Source: Ramlibacter sp. (GTDB lineage: Bacteria; Pseudomonadota; Gammaproteobacteria; Burkholderiales; Burkholderiaceae_C). Taken from it: a stretch of DNA of 64,000 nt. Location of the stretch: assembly GCA_019635435.1 (NCBI GenBank), contig JAHBZM010000001.1, positions 4,154,001 to 4,218,000 of the forward strand. Reading direction: 5' to 3'. This document shows, piece by piece, positions 1-7,394 of the stretch (its first letter is position 1; each line of letters begins with the position of its first letter). The position numbers and the translations under genes are program-made. A model generated the notes under the pieces. It was given only the letters and a program-made list of their open reading frames with translations. It made no database searches and was not told where the DNA came from.

Positions 1-765
1 CGAGCGGAACAGCAGGGCCAGGATGATGAAGGGCATGACCATGGGCAGGGTGATGCGCCAGAACTTGGTCCACTCGGACGCGCGGTCGATCTCCGCCGCC
101 TCGTACAGGTAGGTGGGGATGGAGCGCAGCCCGGCCAGCAGCAGCAGCATGACGTAGGGCGTCCACATCCAGGTGTCCACCAGCACGATGGCCCAGGGCG
201 AGAGCTGGGTGTCGCCCAGCATGGTGAAGTCACCCGTGCCACCCAGCAGCCGGAAGGCCGCATTGAAGATGCCGTACTGGGGCTCGAAGAAGTACTTCCA
301 GAACGTGCCGACCACGGCGGGGGCCAGCATCATGGGCAACAGGATGGCCGTGCTCCAGAAGCTGTGGGAGCGGAACTTGCGGTTGATCAGCAGCGCCAGC
401 GCAAAGCCCAGCACCAGCTGCAGCAGGATGGACCAGCCCAGAAAGTGCGCGGTGGTGCGCATGTTCTCCCAGATGCGCTCGTCATTGAGCACGCTCTGGT
501 AGTTGGACAGGCCCAGCCACTGCACCTGGGCACTGGGGCGGTTGGCGCGAAAGTTGGTGAACGACAGGTAGATCGTCCACAGCAGCGGAAAGATGTTGAA
601 GGCCAGCAGCAGCGCGATGGTGGGCCCGACGAACAGCCAGGCCAGGGCCCTGTCTGACAGGCCGTGACGGGCCAGCAAGGGGCGCGGTGCGACGGCGGCG
701 GAAGGCCGGGGGCCTTCGGCCACCGTCGCTGCGGAGAGGGCGGTTGAGTTCACAGGATGCTCCAT
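1..765 (-). CDS. ABC transporter permease, sugar/polyol type (3' end cut by window edge)
   Basis: The leftward frame is open from an ATG at 765 to the edge, giving 255 codons without a stop. It encodes an integral membrane permease of the MalF/UgpA type. A cytoplasmic tail of about 40 residues precedes a first membrane segment near residues 42-68. Further segments lie near 108-127, 138-158 and 190-212. Residues 222-240 form the conserved EAA loop (EAAEIDRAS... then W-R-I-T-L-P), the docking site for the ATPase. It starts 22 bp after the stop of the binding-protein gene, so the two form an operon importing a carbohydrate or polyol. The second permease and the ATPase should lie to the left of the window. 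The substrate cannot be read from the sequence. Confidence 0.9.
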   Translation of the reverse strand, partial: MEHPVNSTALSAATVAEGPRPSAAVAPRPLLARHGLSDRALAWLFVGPTIALLLAFNIFPLLWTIYLSFTNFRANRPSAQVQWLGLSNYQSVLNDERIWENMRTTAHFLGWSILLQLVLGFALALLINRKFRSHSFWSTAILLPMMLAPAVVGTFWKYFFEPQYGIFNAAFRLLGGTGDFTMLGDTQLSPWAIVLVDTWMWTPYVMLLLLAGLRSIPTYLYEAAEIDRASEWTKFWRITLPMVMPFIILALLFRS

Positions 766-787
766 GCGCTGCGTGATGGCCTTGGGT

Positions 788-2119
788 TCACTTCAGTTTC
801 CCGTCGTCCTTGAAGACCTGGGTCCAGTCCTTGAGCAGGCCGTCCAGCGCCTGTTGCGGTGTGCCCTTGCCGGCCACCACGTACTCATGCACCCGGCTTT
901 GCATCGACAACAGCAGCTGGGCATAGCTGGGCTCGGCCCAGAAGTCCTTGACGATCTTCATGGAGTCCAGGAACACCTTGGCGTAAGGCGTGCTGGTTTC
1001 GAAGCCGGGGGACTCCAGGATGGACTTCAGGCAGGTGAAGCCGCCGCCGTCCCACCATTTCTTCTGGATGGCCGGCTGGGCAAACCACTTCATGTACTGC
1101 AGGGCCAGGTCCTTCTTGTCGGAATACTTGACCACCGAGATGCCCTGCCCGCCCAGCTGGGCATGCTGCTTGTCGCCCTTGGGGATGGGGAAGAAGCCGG
1201 TCTTCTCGCCGCCCACCTGCGGGTCCTTGGAGATACCCGGGAAGAAGGCGATGAAGTTCATCTGCATGGCCACCTGGCCCGACTTGTAGGCGTCCAGGTC
1301 TTCGGTCATGTAGGCGTTGCTGTGGCCCGGCGGCACGCAGCAGTCATACAGTTCCTTGTAGAACTTCAGGCCCTTCACGGCGCCGGCGCCGTTGATGTAG
1401 CCCTTCATGTCATACGGCTTCTTGGGGTTGTCGTACTCCATGCCATAGGCGTACATGGTGTTGGTCACGCCCATGGTGATGCCCTCGGAACCGCGCTCGG
1501 TGTACAGCGCCGCGCCGTACACCTTCTTGCCGTCGATCACCCGGTTCTGGAAAAACTCGCCAATCTTCTTGAACTCGTCCCAGGTCGCGGGGGGCGCCAG
1601 GTCGTGGCCGTGCTTCTTCTTGTACTCGGCCTGCAGCTCGGGGCGGGCAAACCAGTCCTTGCGGTAGGTGAACGCCACGGCGTCGCCCATCGCTGGCAAG
1701 GCCCAGTAGTTCTTGGTGCCCTTGGGCCAGGTGGAGTAGCCCTCGACCGTGGCCGGCATGAAGTCGGTCATCCTGATCGCGTTCTTGTCAAAGAACTCGT
1801 TGAGCTTGACGTAGTGACCCTCGGTCGCGGCGGCGCCGATCCACTGGCTGTCGCCAATCAGCAGGTCACACAGTTTGCCCTTGGAATTGAGCTCATTGAG
1901 CATGCGCTGGGCAAAGTTGGGCCAGGGCACGAATTCGTACTTCATCTGGATGCCGGTCTTGGCCGTGAAGTCCTTCGACAACTCCACCAGCGCGTTGGCC
2001 GGGTCCCACGCGGCCCAGCACAGCGTCAGCTGTTTGTCCTGGGCCTGCGCCGCCAGCGCTGTGAGGCCCAGCGCGGCCCCGGCGACAGCGCGCCAGAGGG
2101 TTGTTTTGACCTTGCTCAT
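788..2119 (-). CDS. Extracellular solute-binding protein of sugar ABC transporter
   Basis: A 443-residue periplasmic binding protein of family 1 (UgpB/MalE-like). The N terminus is a clear Sec signal peptide: basic MSKVKTTLWR, a hydrophobic Ala/Leu core, and cleavage after AQA near residue 26. The mature part shows typical family features such as a W-x-x-W-D-P-A-N motif early on and many Trp/Tyr residues for sugar stacking. It is the first gene of the leftward transporter operon and is followed closely by the permease gene. It diverges from a LacI-type regulator gene, so induction by the transported sugar or its breakdown product is likely. A polyol or sugar substrate is inferred from the neighbouring dhaK. 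Confidence 0.9.
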   Translation of the reverse strand: MSKVKTTLWRAVAGAALGLTALAAQAQDKQLTLCWAAWDPANALVELSKDFTAKTGIQMKYEFVPWPNFAQRMLNELNSKGKLCDLLIGDSQWIGAAATEGHYVKLNEFFDKNAIRMTDFMPATVEGYSTWPKGTKNYWALPAMGDAVAFTYRKDWFARPELQAEYKKKHGHDLAPPATWDEFKKIGEFFQNRVIDGKKVYGAALYTERGSEGITMGVTNTMYAYGMEYDNPKKPYDMKGYINGAGAVKGLKFYKELYDCCVPPGHSNAYMTEDLDAYKSGQVAMQMNFIAFFPGISKDPQVGGEKTGFFPIPKGDKQHAQLGGQGISVVKYSDKKDLALQYMKWFAQPAIQKKWWDGGGFTCLKSILESPGFETSTPYAKVFLDSMKIVKDFWAEPSYAQLLLSMQSRVHEYVVAGKGTPQQALDGLLKDWTQVFKDDGKLK

Positions 2120-2281
2120 GTGTTCGTCTCCATCTCGCTAGCGTGGCTCTGGCCACGACTGGTTGCATGAATGAAGGCGCAAACCCTTTGTCTGCGCCCC
2201 CGGTGGGCTCGGCGTGAGCCGCCGATCAGACGGGGCCTCCTCCCGGCCCTGCGGCTGGACGGCATGAGGAGATGCCTCGCT

Positions 2282-2344
2282 TGATGGAATTGATGTTAAT
2301 TCCATCATTTAATACATCAATCAATACAAACCCTAATTCCATCA
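2282..2344. promoter_or_regulatory. Triple operator for the LacI-type regulator in the divergent promoter region
   Basis: The gap between the binding-protein gene and the regulator gene (2120-2492) is AT-rich from 2281 on. It holds a perfect inverted repeat, TGATGGAATT (2282-2291) and AATTCCATCA (2298-2307), with a 6-bp centre. A third identical AATTCCATCA lies at 2335-2344. A palindrome of this kind near divergent promoters is what a LacI-family dimer would bind, and the extra half-site could support cooperative binding. The rest of the gap (2120-2281 and 2345-2492) shows no gene. Binding by the adjacent regulator is inference. Confidence 0.65.
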
Positions 2345-2492
2345 AAAATTTGAACCGAACTTTGGAATCGCGCTCCAGAGCTCCCCGGCAAGGCGCGCGG
2401 CAACTTTTGATGGGAAATGCGGTAAATTCGGGACAGACAGGACGGGGTTGGCAGATGTAATTCGGGCAAACCCCTCACTCAATCTGCGCACC

Positions 2493-3521
2493 ATGGCCAT
2501 CACCATCACCCAAATCGCCGAGGCCGCGGGAGTCAGCACCGCCACCGTGGACCGCGTGCTGAACAACCGCCCCGGGGTCAACCCGGCCACGGTGGACAAG
2601 GTGCGGGCGGTCATGCAGACGCTGGGCGCAGCCAGCCCGAGCCGGGGCCGGCCCCGCTCCACGCCCAACTACCGGTTTGCCTTTGTCCTGCCGGCGCTGC
2701 GGCGCGGTTTCTTTGACATGGTGGACCGCGTCGTCGCCCAGTCGGCCGGCGATTTCCGGCACCAGCACATCACCGAGATCACCCACCGCCTGCCCAATGT
2801 GGATGGCGCGGATTTCGCCAACGAACTCGCCCGCATGACCGATCTGGACGGCATCGCCCTGCTGGCGCCCGACGTGCCCCCGGTCAAACTGGCCATCAAC
2901 GAGCTGGTGCGCTCTGGCGTGCACGTGGTGACGCTGTTCTCGGACGTGCCGGGCTCGCTGCGCGAAACCTTTGTGGGCGCCGACAACCGGGCCGCCGGCC
3001 GCACGGCCGGCGTGCTGCTGGGCCGCTGCCTGCCGCGCGAGGGGCCGGGCCGGGTGGCGCTGCTGTCGCCGGCCACCCGCTTTTGCGCCGAGATTGACCG
3101 GCGCATCGGTTTCACCCAGGTGATGGAGGAGCGCTACCCCGGCGCCACGCTGCTGCAACTGGACGAGCTGCCCGAGGCGGAAGATGCCGCCTTCAGCTTC
3201 GCCCAGCGCTTTCTGGACCCCGTGGCCACGGGCGGCCCGCTGCACGCCCTGTACAACGTCGGGCCGGGGGCGCATGGCGTCAGCCGCGCCCTGCAGTCGC
3301 TGGGCTACGACAGCACGCTGGGCTTTGTCGTCCATGACCTGCTCGAAGCCCACCGCGCGCTGCTGACCTCGAACGCCGTCTCCTATGTGCTGCAGCAAGA
3401 CGTCTACTACGCCGTGATGACCGCCGCCAAGGTGCTGCGCATGCTGTGCGAGGAAGTGCGCGGCGCGTTGGCGGTCAGCAACCCCAGGGTGGAGATCCTT
3501 ACTGCGGAAAACCTCGCGTGA
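2493..3521 (+). CDS. LacI-family transcriptional regulator
   Basis: A 342-residue regulator. Residues 2-45 form the LacI DNA-binding domain (ITQIAEAAGVSTATVDRVL, then NNRPGVNPATVDKV). The remainder is a type I periplasmic-binding-like sensor domain (start FAFVLPALRRGFFDMV). An in-frame TTG at 2448 would add 15 residues, but the ATG at 2493 puts the helix-turn-helix at the very N terminus as is normal for the family. The gene diverges from the ABC transporter operon and is followed 52 bp later by dhaK, so it probably controls both. The ligand is unknown; a sugar or polyol is likely. Confidence 0.9.
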   Translation: MAITITQIAEAAGVSTATVDRVLNNRPGVNPATVDKVRAVMQTLGAASPSRGRPRSTPNYRFAFVLPALRRGFFDMVDRVVAQSAGDFRHQHITEITHRLPNVDGADFANELARMTDLDGIALLAPDVPPVKLAINELVRSGVHVVTLFSDVPGSLRETFVGADNRAAGRTAGVLLGRCLPREGPGRVALLSPATRFCAEIDRRIGFTQVMEERYPGATLLQLDELPEAEDAAFSFAQRFLDPVATGGPLHALYNVGPGAHGVSRALQSLGYDSTLGFVVHDLLEAHRALLTSNAVSYVLQQDVYYAVMTAAKVLRMLCEEVRGALAVSNPRVEILTAENLA

Positions 3522-3573
3522 CAGGCCCGCCACGCGCTGCCCATAATCTGTCACCCCTCCCGAACCACGTGCG

Positions 3574-4557
3574 ATGAAGAAGTTCACCAACCTGCCAGGC
3601 GATCTGGTGTATGAAAGCATGCTGGGGTTCGGCGCGGCCCATGCGGGGCGGATCAAGGTGAACCTGGACCCGCTGTTCGTCAGCCGCGCCCAGCCCCGGC
3701 GGGACAAGGTGGCCCTGATATCGGGCGGTGGCTCCGGCCACGAGCCCCTGCACACCGGCTACGTCGGCACCGGCATGCTGGACGCGGCCTGCCCGGGCCA
3801 GGTGTTCACCTCCCCCACGCCCAACCAGATGCTGGCCGCCGCAAAGGCCACGGGCGGCGACGCGGGCGTGCTGTTCATCATCAAGAACTACGCCGGCGAC
3901 GTGATGAACTTCCAGATGGCCATGGACATGATGGACGGTGAGTTTGCCGCCGTGCTGGTGAACGACGACGTGTCCCAGGACGCCTTTGGCCGCCATACCG
4001 GCCGGCGCGGCCTGGCCGGCACGCTGGTGGTCGAAAAGATCGTGGGCGCCGCCGCCGAGCAGGGCGCGGACCTGGCCACCTGCAAGCGGCTGGGCGACCG
4101 GGTCAACGCCTGCACGGCGTCCATGGGCGTGGCGTTTGAAAGCTGCACCGTGCCCGAGGCCGGCGTGGCCACCTTCGACATCGGGCCCAACGAGATGGAG
4201 ATCGGCGTGGGCATCCATGGCGAGCCAGGCCGCCAACGGGCCGCCTACCAGCCTGCCAGCGCCATCGTGCAAACCATGCTGGACGCCATCCTCAAGGACC
4301 TCAAGCCCCAGGCAGGGCAAGAGGTCTTGCTGCATGTCAATGGCCTGGGCGGCACGCCGCTGATGGAGCTGTACCTTCTGTACCACTTGGCCAGCGAGCG
4401 CCTGACTGAGGCGGGCCTGCGGACCACCCGGTCGCTGGTGGGCAACCACACGACCGCGCTGGAAATGGCGGGCGCATCGCTCACCGTGACACTGCTGAGT
4501 GACGAGCTGAAAGCGTACTGGGACGCCCCGGTCGACACCCCGCACCTGCGCTGGTAG
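3574..4557 (+). CDS. dhaK: Dihydroxyacetone kinase subunit DhaK (orphan)
   Basis: A 327-residue protein matching the DhaK substrate-binding subunit along its length. It keeps the glycine-rich GGGSGHEP segment (51-58), with His56 and Asp109 in the positions of the E. coli catalytic residues, and His215 in V-G-I-H-G-E-P-G, the equivalent of the His that forms a hemiaminal with dihydroxyacetone. DhaK needs a separate DhaL subunit to bind nucleotide, or the DhaM phosphotransferase. Neither is nearby: the next genes are on the opposite strand. It may pair with a DhaL encoded elsewhere, or act on another ketose linked to the neighbouring sugar transporter. Confidence 0.88.
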   Translation: MKKFTNLPGDLVYESMLGFGAAHAGRIKVNLDPLFVSRAQPRRDKVALISGGGSGHEPLHTGYVGTGMLDAACPGQVFTSPTPNQMLAAAKATGGDAGVLFIIKNYAGDVMNFQMAMDMMDGEFAAVLVNDDVSQDAFGRHTGRRGLAGTLVVEKIVGAAAEQGADLATCKRLGDRVNACTASMGVAFESCTVPEAGVATFDIGPNEMEIGVGIHGEPGRQRAAYQPASAIVQTMLDAILKDLKPQAGQEVLLHVNGLGGTPLMELYLLYHLASERLTEAGLRTTRSLVGNHTTALEMAGASLTVTLLSDELKAYWDAPVDTPHLRW

Positions 4558-4578
4558 CGCGGCGGCCCCGTGCCGGCG

Positions 4579-4815
4579 TCAAAGCCCGCCCGGCCCCCCG
4601 ACCAGCCGATGAACAATGCGGCGCGCCACGGGCACCACCACCAGTGCAACGGGGAAGGCCACCAGCCAGGCCGTGGCCCAGGCGTCCATCCACACGCCAG
4701 CCCACCCCGGCGCCAGCCCGAGAACCTTCAGCGTGGACACGCCCGACACCACGAGCGACATCAGGCCCGACAGGACGAAGACGAACACCACCGGTTCGAA
4801 CCGCCGCGGGATCAT
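4579..4815 (-). CDS. DUF2798 small membrane protein
   Basis: A 78-residue protein with two hydrophobic segments (about residues 7-31 and 43-65). The pattern, with RRFEPVVFVFVLSGLMSL near the start and a WLVAFPVALVVVP segment, matches DUF2798, a family of unknown function. It is the last gene of a leftward operon; its start overlaps the stop of the flavodoxin-like gene by 4 bp, indicating translational coupling. It is convergent with dhaK across 21 bp. Confidence 0.75.
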   Translation of the reverse strand: MIPRRFEPVVFVFVLSGLMSLVVSGVSTLKVLGLAPGWAGVWMDAWATAWLVAFPVALVVVPVARRIVHRLVGGPGGL

Positions 4816-5399
4816 GACGCCACCGCCACGGGCGCCTCAAAGCTCATGCGCTGCAGGGCCTGGGCAATGTTGGCGCCAAACATCCTGGCCGTTTTGATGT
4901 CGCCGGGCGCAAACGAGTCCGCAGGGGCCGAATGCCCGGCCTGCGCCATCAGGCCCGACCAGGAGCCCAGCCGGTTGGCCGCTTCCTCGTAGGGCACGCC
5001 CGCATGCTGCTCGGGCAGGATGGCATTGCCCACCCACACCATGCCGTGCTGCATGGCAAAGACAAACATCGACAGCAGCGTGGACTGCTTGTCACCGGCC
5101 GGCAGCGACGACACCGTGAAGCCCGCGGCCAGCTTGCCCTTGAGCTGGTGGCGCTTCCAGAGGCCCCCCGTCGCGTCCATGAACGACTTGAAGGGGCCGG
5201 AGACGCCGCCCAGGTAGGTGGGTGAGCCGAAGATGAACCCGTCGTAGCCGACGAGTTGCGCGGGCGCCCTGGCCAGCTCCTCGGCCAGCAGCAGGCTGAC
5301 CTCGGTGTCGGCCATGGTTCGCGCGCCCGCGGCGACGTGCTGCGCAATGTGCGCGGTGTGCCCATGGGCGCTGTGATAGATGACTGCAAGTTTTTTCAT
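4812..5399 (-). CDS. Flavodoxin-like NAD(P)H:quinone oxidoreductase (WrbA-like)
   Basis: A 195-residue flavodoxin-fold protein. The phosphate loop for FMN is YHSAHGHTAHIA (residues 7-18), and GSPTYLGGVSGPFKSF around residue 80 is the second FMN loop seen in WrbA/NQO-type reductases. The ATG at 5399 is chosen because a GGAAG Shine-Dalgarno element lies just upstream and the flavodoxin fold begins at residue 3. Likely role: two-electron reduction of quinones in the cytoplasm, protecting against quinone stress. It sits between DUF2938 and DUF2798 membrane-protein genes in an operon under a MerR-type promoter. Confidence 0.85.
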   Translation of the reverse strand: MKKLAVIYHSAHGHTAHIAQHVAAGARTMADTEVSLLLAEELARAPAQLVGYDGFIFGSPTYLGGVSGPFKSFMDATGGLWKRHQLKGKLAAGFTVSSLPAGDKQSTLLSMFVFAMQHGMVWVGNAILPEQHAGVPYEEAANRLGSWSGLMAQAGHSAPADSFAPGDIKTARMFGANIAQALQRMSFEAPVAVAS

Positions 5400-5445
5400 G
5401 ATTGCTTCCGGATTGAAGAGTGAATCTCGTTGAAGGTGACCGGGG

Positions 5446-5943
5446 CTATCGCGAGATCCATGCGATGGCGACGGCGGCCAGGTACAGGCCTGATCCAAAA
5501 ACTGCGTGGTTGGCCAGGCTACGCATTCGGTTCCTGTGGGGTGTGGGGGTCTTGCTCGAGGCTATGCCCGCGCCCATGGCAGGCTGCATCACCAGCCAGG
5601 GCGCCGCCACGGTGATCAGCCCGACGGCCAGCGCGGGCAGCAGACGCGGATGGCCCAGCCAGGCCACGCCGGCCACAGCCACCAACAGGCCCGCGAAGGC
5701 CATGCCGGTCAGGTAGTGGAGCAGCCAGCCCAGCGCCAGTTCGCCCTTGACCGCGGGAGCCCTGGCAATGGCGTCGTGGGCCCATTGGCCCCGCCGCCAA
5801 TGGCCGACCCAGCGGCCCATCAGCGCGAAGTTCAGCGTGGGCACGCCCAGCCGCTTGAGCAGCATCAGCCATGCATCCATCACGGCGGTGGCGCCGATGC
5901 CGATGAGCGCGATGCGGCCCAGGTTGTTCATCAATTCATTCAT
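5446..5943 (-). CDS. DUF2938 family membrane protein
   Basis: A 165-residue protein with about four membrane segments. Its N terminus (GRIALIGIGATAVMDAW) and the later GWLLHYLTGMAFAGLL segment fit the DUF2938 family, whose function is unknown. It is the first gene of the leftward operon with the flavodoxin-like and DUF2798 genes and lies directly behind the MerR-type promoter at 5987-6017. Family recognition is from sequence pattern alone. Confidence 0.8.
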   Translation of the reverse strand: MNELMNNLGRIALIGIGATAVMDAWLMLLKRLGVPTLNFALMGRWVGHWRRGQWAHDAIARAPAVKGELALGWLLHYLTGMAFAGLLVAVAGVAWLGHPRLLPALAVGLITVAAPWLVMQPAMGAGIASSKTPTPHRNRMRSLANHAVFGSGLYLAAVAIAWISR

Positions 5944-5986
5944 GGGGATGTCCTTTCACGGGTTGACGATTTGCACTGTTGCGGTC

Positions 5987-6017
5987 ACTATAGAAGTTCA
6001 AGTCAACTTGAGGTCAA
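5987..6017 (-). promoter_or_regulatory. MerR-type promoter with 19-bp spacer
   Basis: Read on the minus strand, TTGACC (6017-6012) and TATAGT (5992-5987) make good -35 and -10 boxes. They are separated by exactly 19 bp instead of 17. The spacer contains the dyad TCAAGT-TG-ACTTGA (6011-5998). An overlong spacer around a dyad is the hallmark of promoters that MerR-family activators untwist. It faces the DUF2938 operon and lies 12 bp upstream of the divergent merR-like gene, so one operator probably serves autoregulation and activation. Confidence 0.75.
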
Positions 6018-6028
6018 GAGGTTTTTTC

Positions 6029-6460
6029 ATGGACATCGCCGAAGTCGCCAGAAAAACGGGCGTGCCCGCATCGACGCTGCGCTTTTATGAAGAAAAAGGG
6101 CTGATTGCCTCGGTGGGCCGGCAGGGTCTGCGCCGGCGCTTCGCCCCCGGGGTGCTGGACCAGTTGGCGCTGATCGCGCTGGGACAGTCAGCGGGTTTCT
6201 CGCTGGAAGACATCCGCTCGATGGTGCTGCCTGACGGGCAGCCCCGCATTGACCGCGCCAGGCTGTCAGCCAAGGCCGATGAGCTTGACGCCATGATCAA
6301 GCGGCTCAAGGCCATGAGCCGCGGCCTGAAGCACGCGGCCGTGTGCCCTGCCCCCAGCCACAGTGAATGCCCGACCTTTCAGCGGCTGCTGCGCGCCGCG
6401 GCGGCCGGATCGCTTGAACAGCGCAGCAAGAAGAGCCGAGTCAAACAGTCGGCGGCGTGA
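6029..6460 (+). CDS. MerR-family transcriptional regulator
   Basis: A 143-residue regulator with the MerR winged helix at the start (DIAEVARKTGVPASTLRFYEEKGL) followed by a long dimerisation helix (about residues 75-105) and a short tail with two Cys residues (H-A-A-V-C and S-E-C). The ATG at 6029 puts the DNA-binding domain at the N terminus. It diverges from the DUF2938-flavodoxin-DUF2798 operon, whose promoter carries its probable binding dyad. The two tail Cys could bind metal or sense redox state, which would suit the flavodoxin-like target; this is inference. Its 3' end overlaps the convergent psuG by 20 bp. Confidence 0.88.
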   Translation: MDIAEVARKTGVPASTLRFYEEKGLIASVGRQGLRRRFAPGVLDQLALIALGQSAGFSLEDIRSMVLPDGQPRIDRARLSAKADELDAMIKRLKAMSRGLKHAAVCPAPSHSECPTFQRLLRAAAAGSLEQRSKKSRVKQSAA

Positions 6461-7394
6461 CGGGCGGCTGGCTTGCCAGGGCCAGCGCCAGCCGCGCCCC
6501 CACTTCGGCGTTGTGTTTCACCAACGCGATGTTGGTGGCCAGGCTCCTGCCGCCGGTCAGCGCCTTGAGGCGCGCCAGCAAGAACGGCGTCAAGGCCTTG
6601 CCCGTGATGCCCTGCGCGCCCGCCTCGGCCAGCGCCTGCCGGGTGAGGGCCTCCATCTCTTCGCCGGGCATTGCCGCTGCCGCCGGCACGGGCGTGCTCA
6701 GCACCACGCCACCGGCCAGCCCCAGGCGCCACTTGGTGCGGATAAAGCGCGCCTGGCTGGCCGGGTCGTCGAGCCGGTAGTCGGCCTTGAAGCCGCTGTC
6801 GCGCGTGTAGAACGCGGCAAAGTTGTCCTGCCCGCAGCTGAGCACGGGCACACCGTGCGTCTCCAGGTATTCCAGCGTGAGGCCGATGTCCAGAATCGAC
6901 TTGGCGCCCGCGCAGACCACGGCCACCGAGGTCCGGGCCAGTTCCTGCAGGTCGGCCGAGATGTCAAACGAGCGCTCGGCGCCGCGGTGCACGCCGCCAA
7001 TGCCGCCGGTCACAAACACCTCGATGCCCGCGAGCGCCGCGCAGATCATGGTGCCCGCCACCGTGGTGGCGCCCAGCCCGCCGCTGGCCAGCACGGCCGG
7101 CAGGTCGCGGCGGCTGACCTTGGCGGCCTCGCCCGAGCGGCCGAGCAGTTCCAGCTCGTCATCCGACAACCCGATGCGGATGCGCCCGCCGATCACGGCC
7201 ATGGTGGCGGGCTCGGCGCCCAGGCCGCGGATGATGGCCTCCACCTCGCGCGCCGTCTGCACGTTCTGCGGGTAGGGCATGCCATGCGCAATGATGGTGG
7301 ACTCCAGCGCCACCACGGGCCGCCCCTGGGCCCGCGCGGCGGCGACGGGGGCACTGAAGGCGAGCCAGGGGTCCAGCGCGATGCGGTCGCTCAT
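6441..7394 (-). CDS. psuG: Pseudouridine-5'-phosphate glycosidase
   Basis: A 317-residue protein matching PsuG over its whole length: ALESTIIAHGMPYPQN near residue 30 with the catalytic Glu, GLGATTVAGTM around 105, VFVTGGIGGVHRGAE about 130, and the CAGAKSILDIG segment with the second conserved Lys. It splits pseudouridine 5'-phosphate to uracil and ribose 5-phosphate. The usual partner, pseudouridine kinase PsuK, is not adjacent. Its ATG overlaps the stop of the upstream serine-hydrolase gene by 4 bp, so the two are co-translated. Its last 20 bp overlap the convergent MerR gene. Confidence 0.93.
   Translation of the reverse strand: MSDRIALDPWLAFSAPVAAARAQGRPVVALESTIIAHGMPYPQNVQTAREVEAIIRGLGAEPATMAVIGGRIRIGLSDDELELLGRSGEAAKVSRRDLPAVLASGGLGATTVAGTMICAALAGIEVFVTGGIGGVHRGAERSFDISADLQELARTSVAVVCAGAKSILDIGLTLEYLETHGVPVLSCGQDNFAAFYTRDSGFKADYRLDDPASQARFIRTKWRLGLAGGVVLSTPVPAAAAMPGEEMEALTRQALAEAGAQGITGKALTPFLLARLKALTGGRSLATNIALVKHNAEVGARLALALASQPPVTPPTV

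Noticed and set aside
764..2170. A 468-codon open frame antisense to the binding-protein gene
   Set aside because: The minus-strand frame has a signal peptide and a full family match; the plus-strand product is low complexity.
2448..2492. TTG start adding 15 residues to the LacI-type regulator
   Set aside because: The DNA-binding domain normally begins at the N terminus and fits the ATG at 2493.
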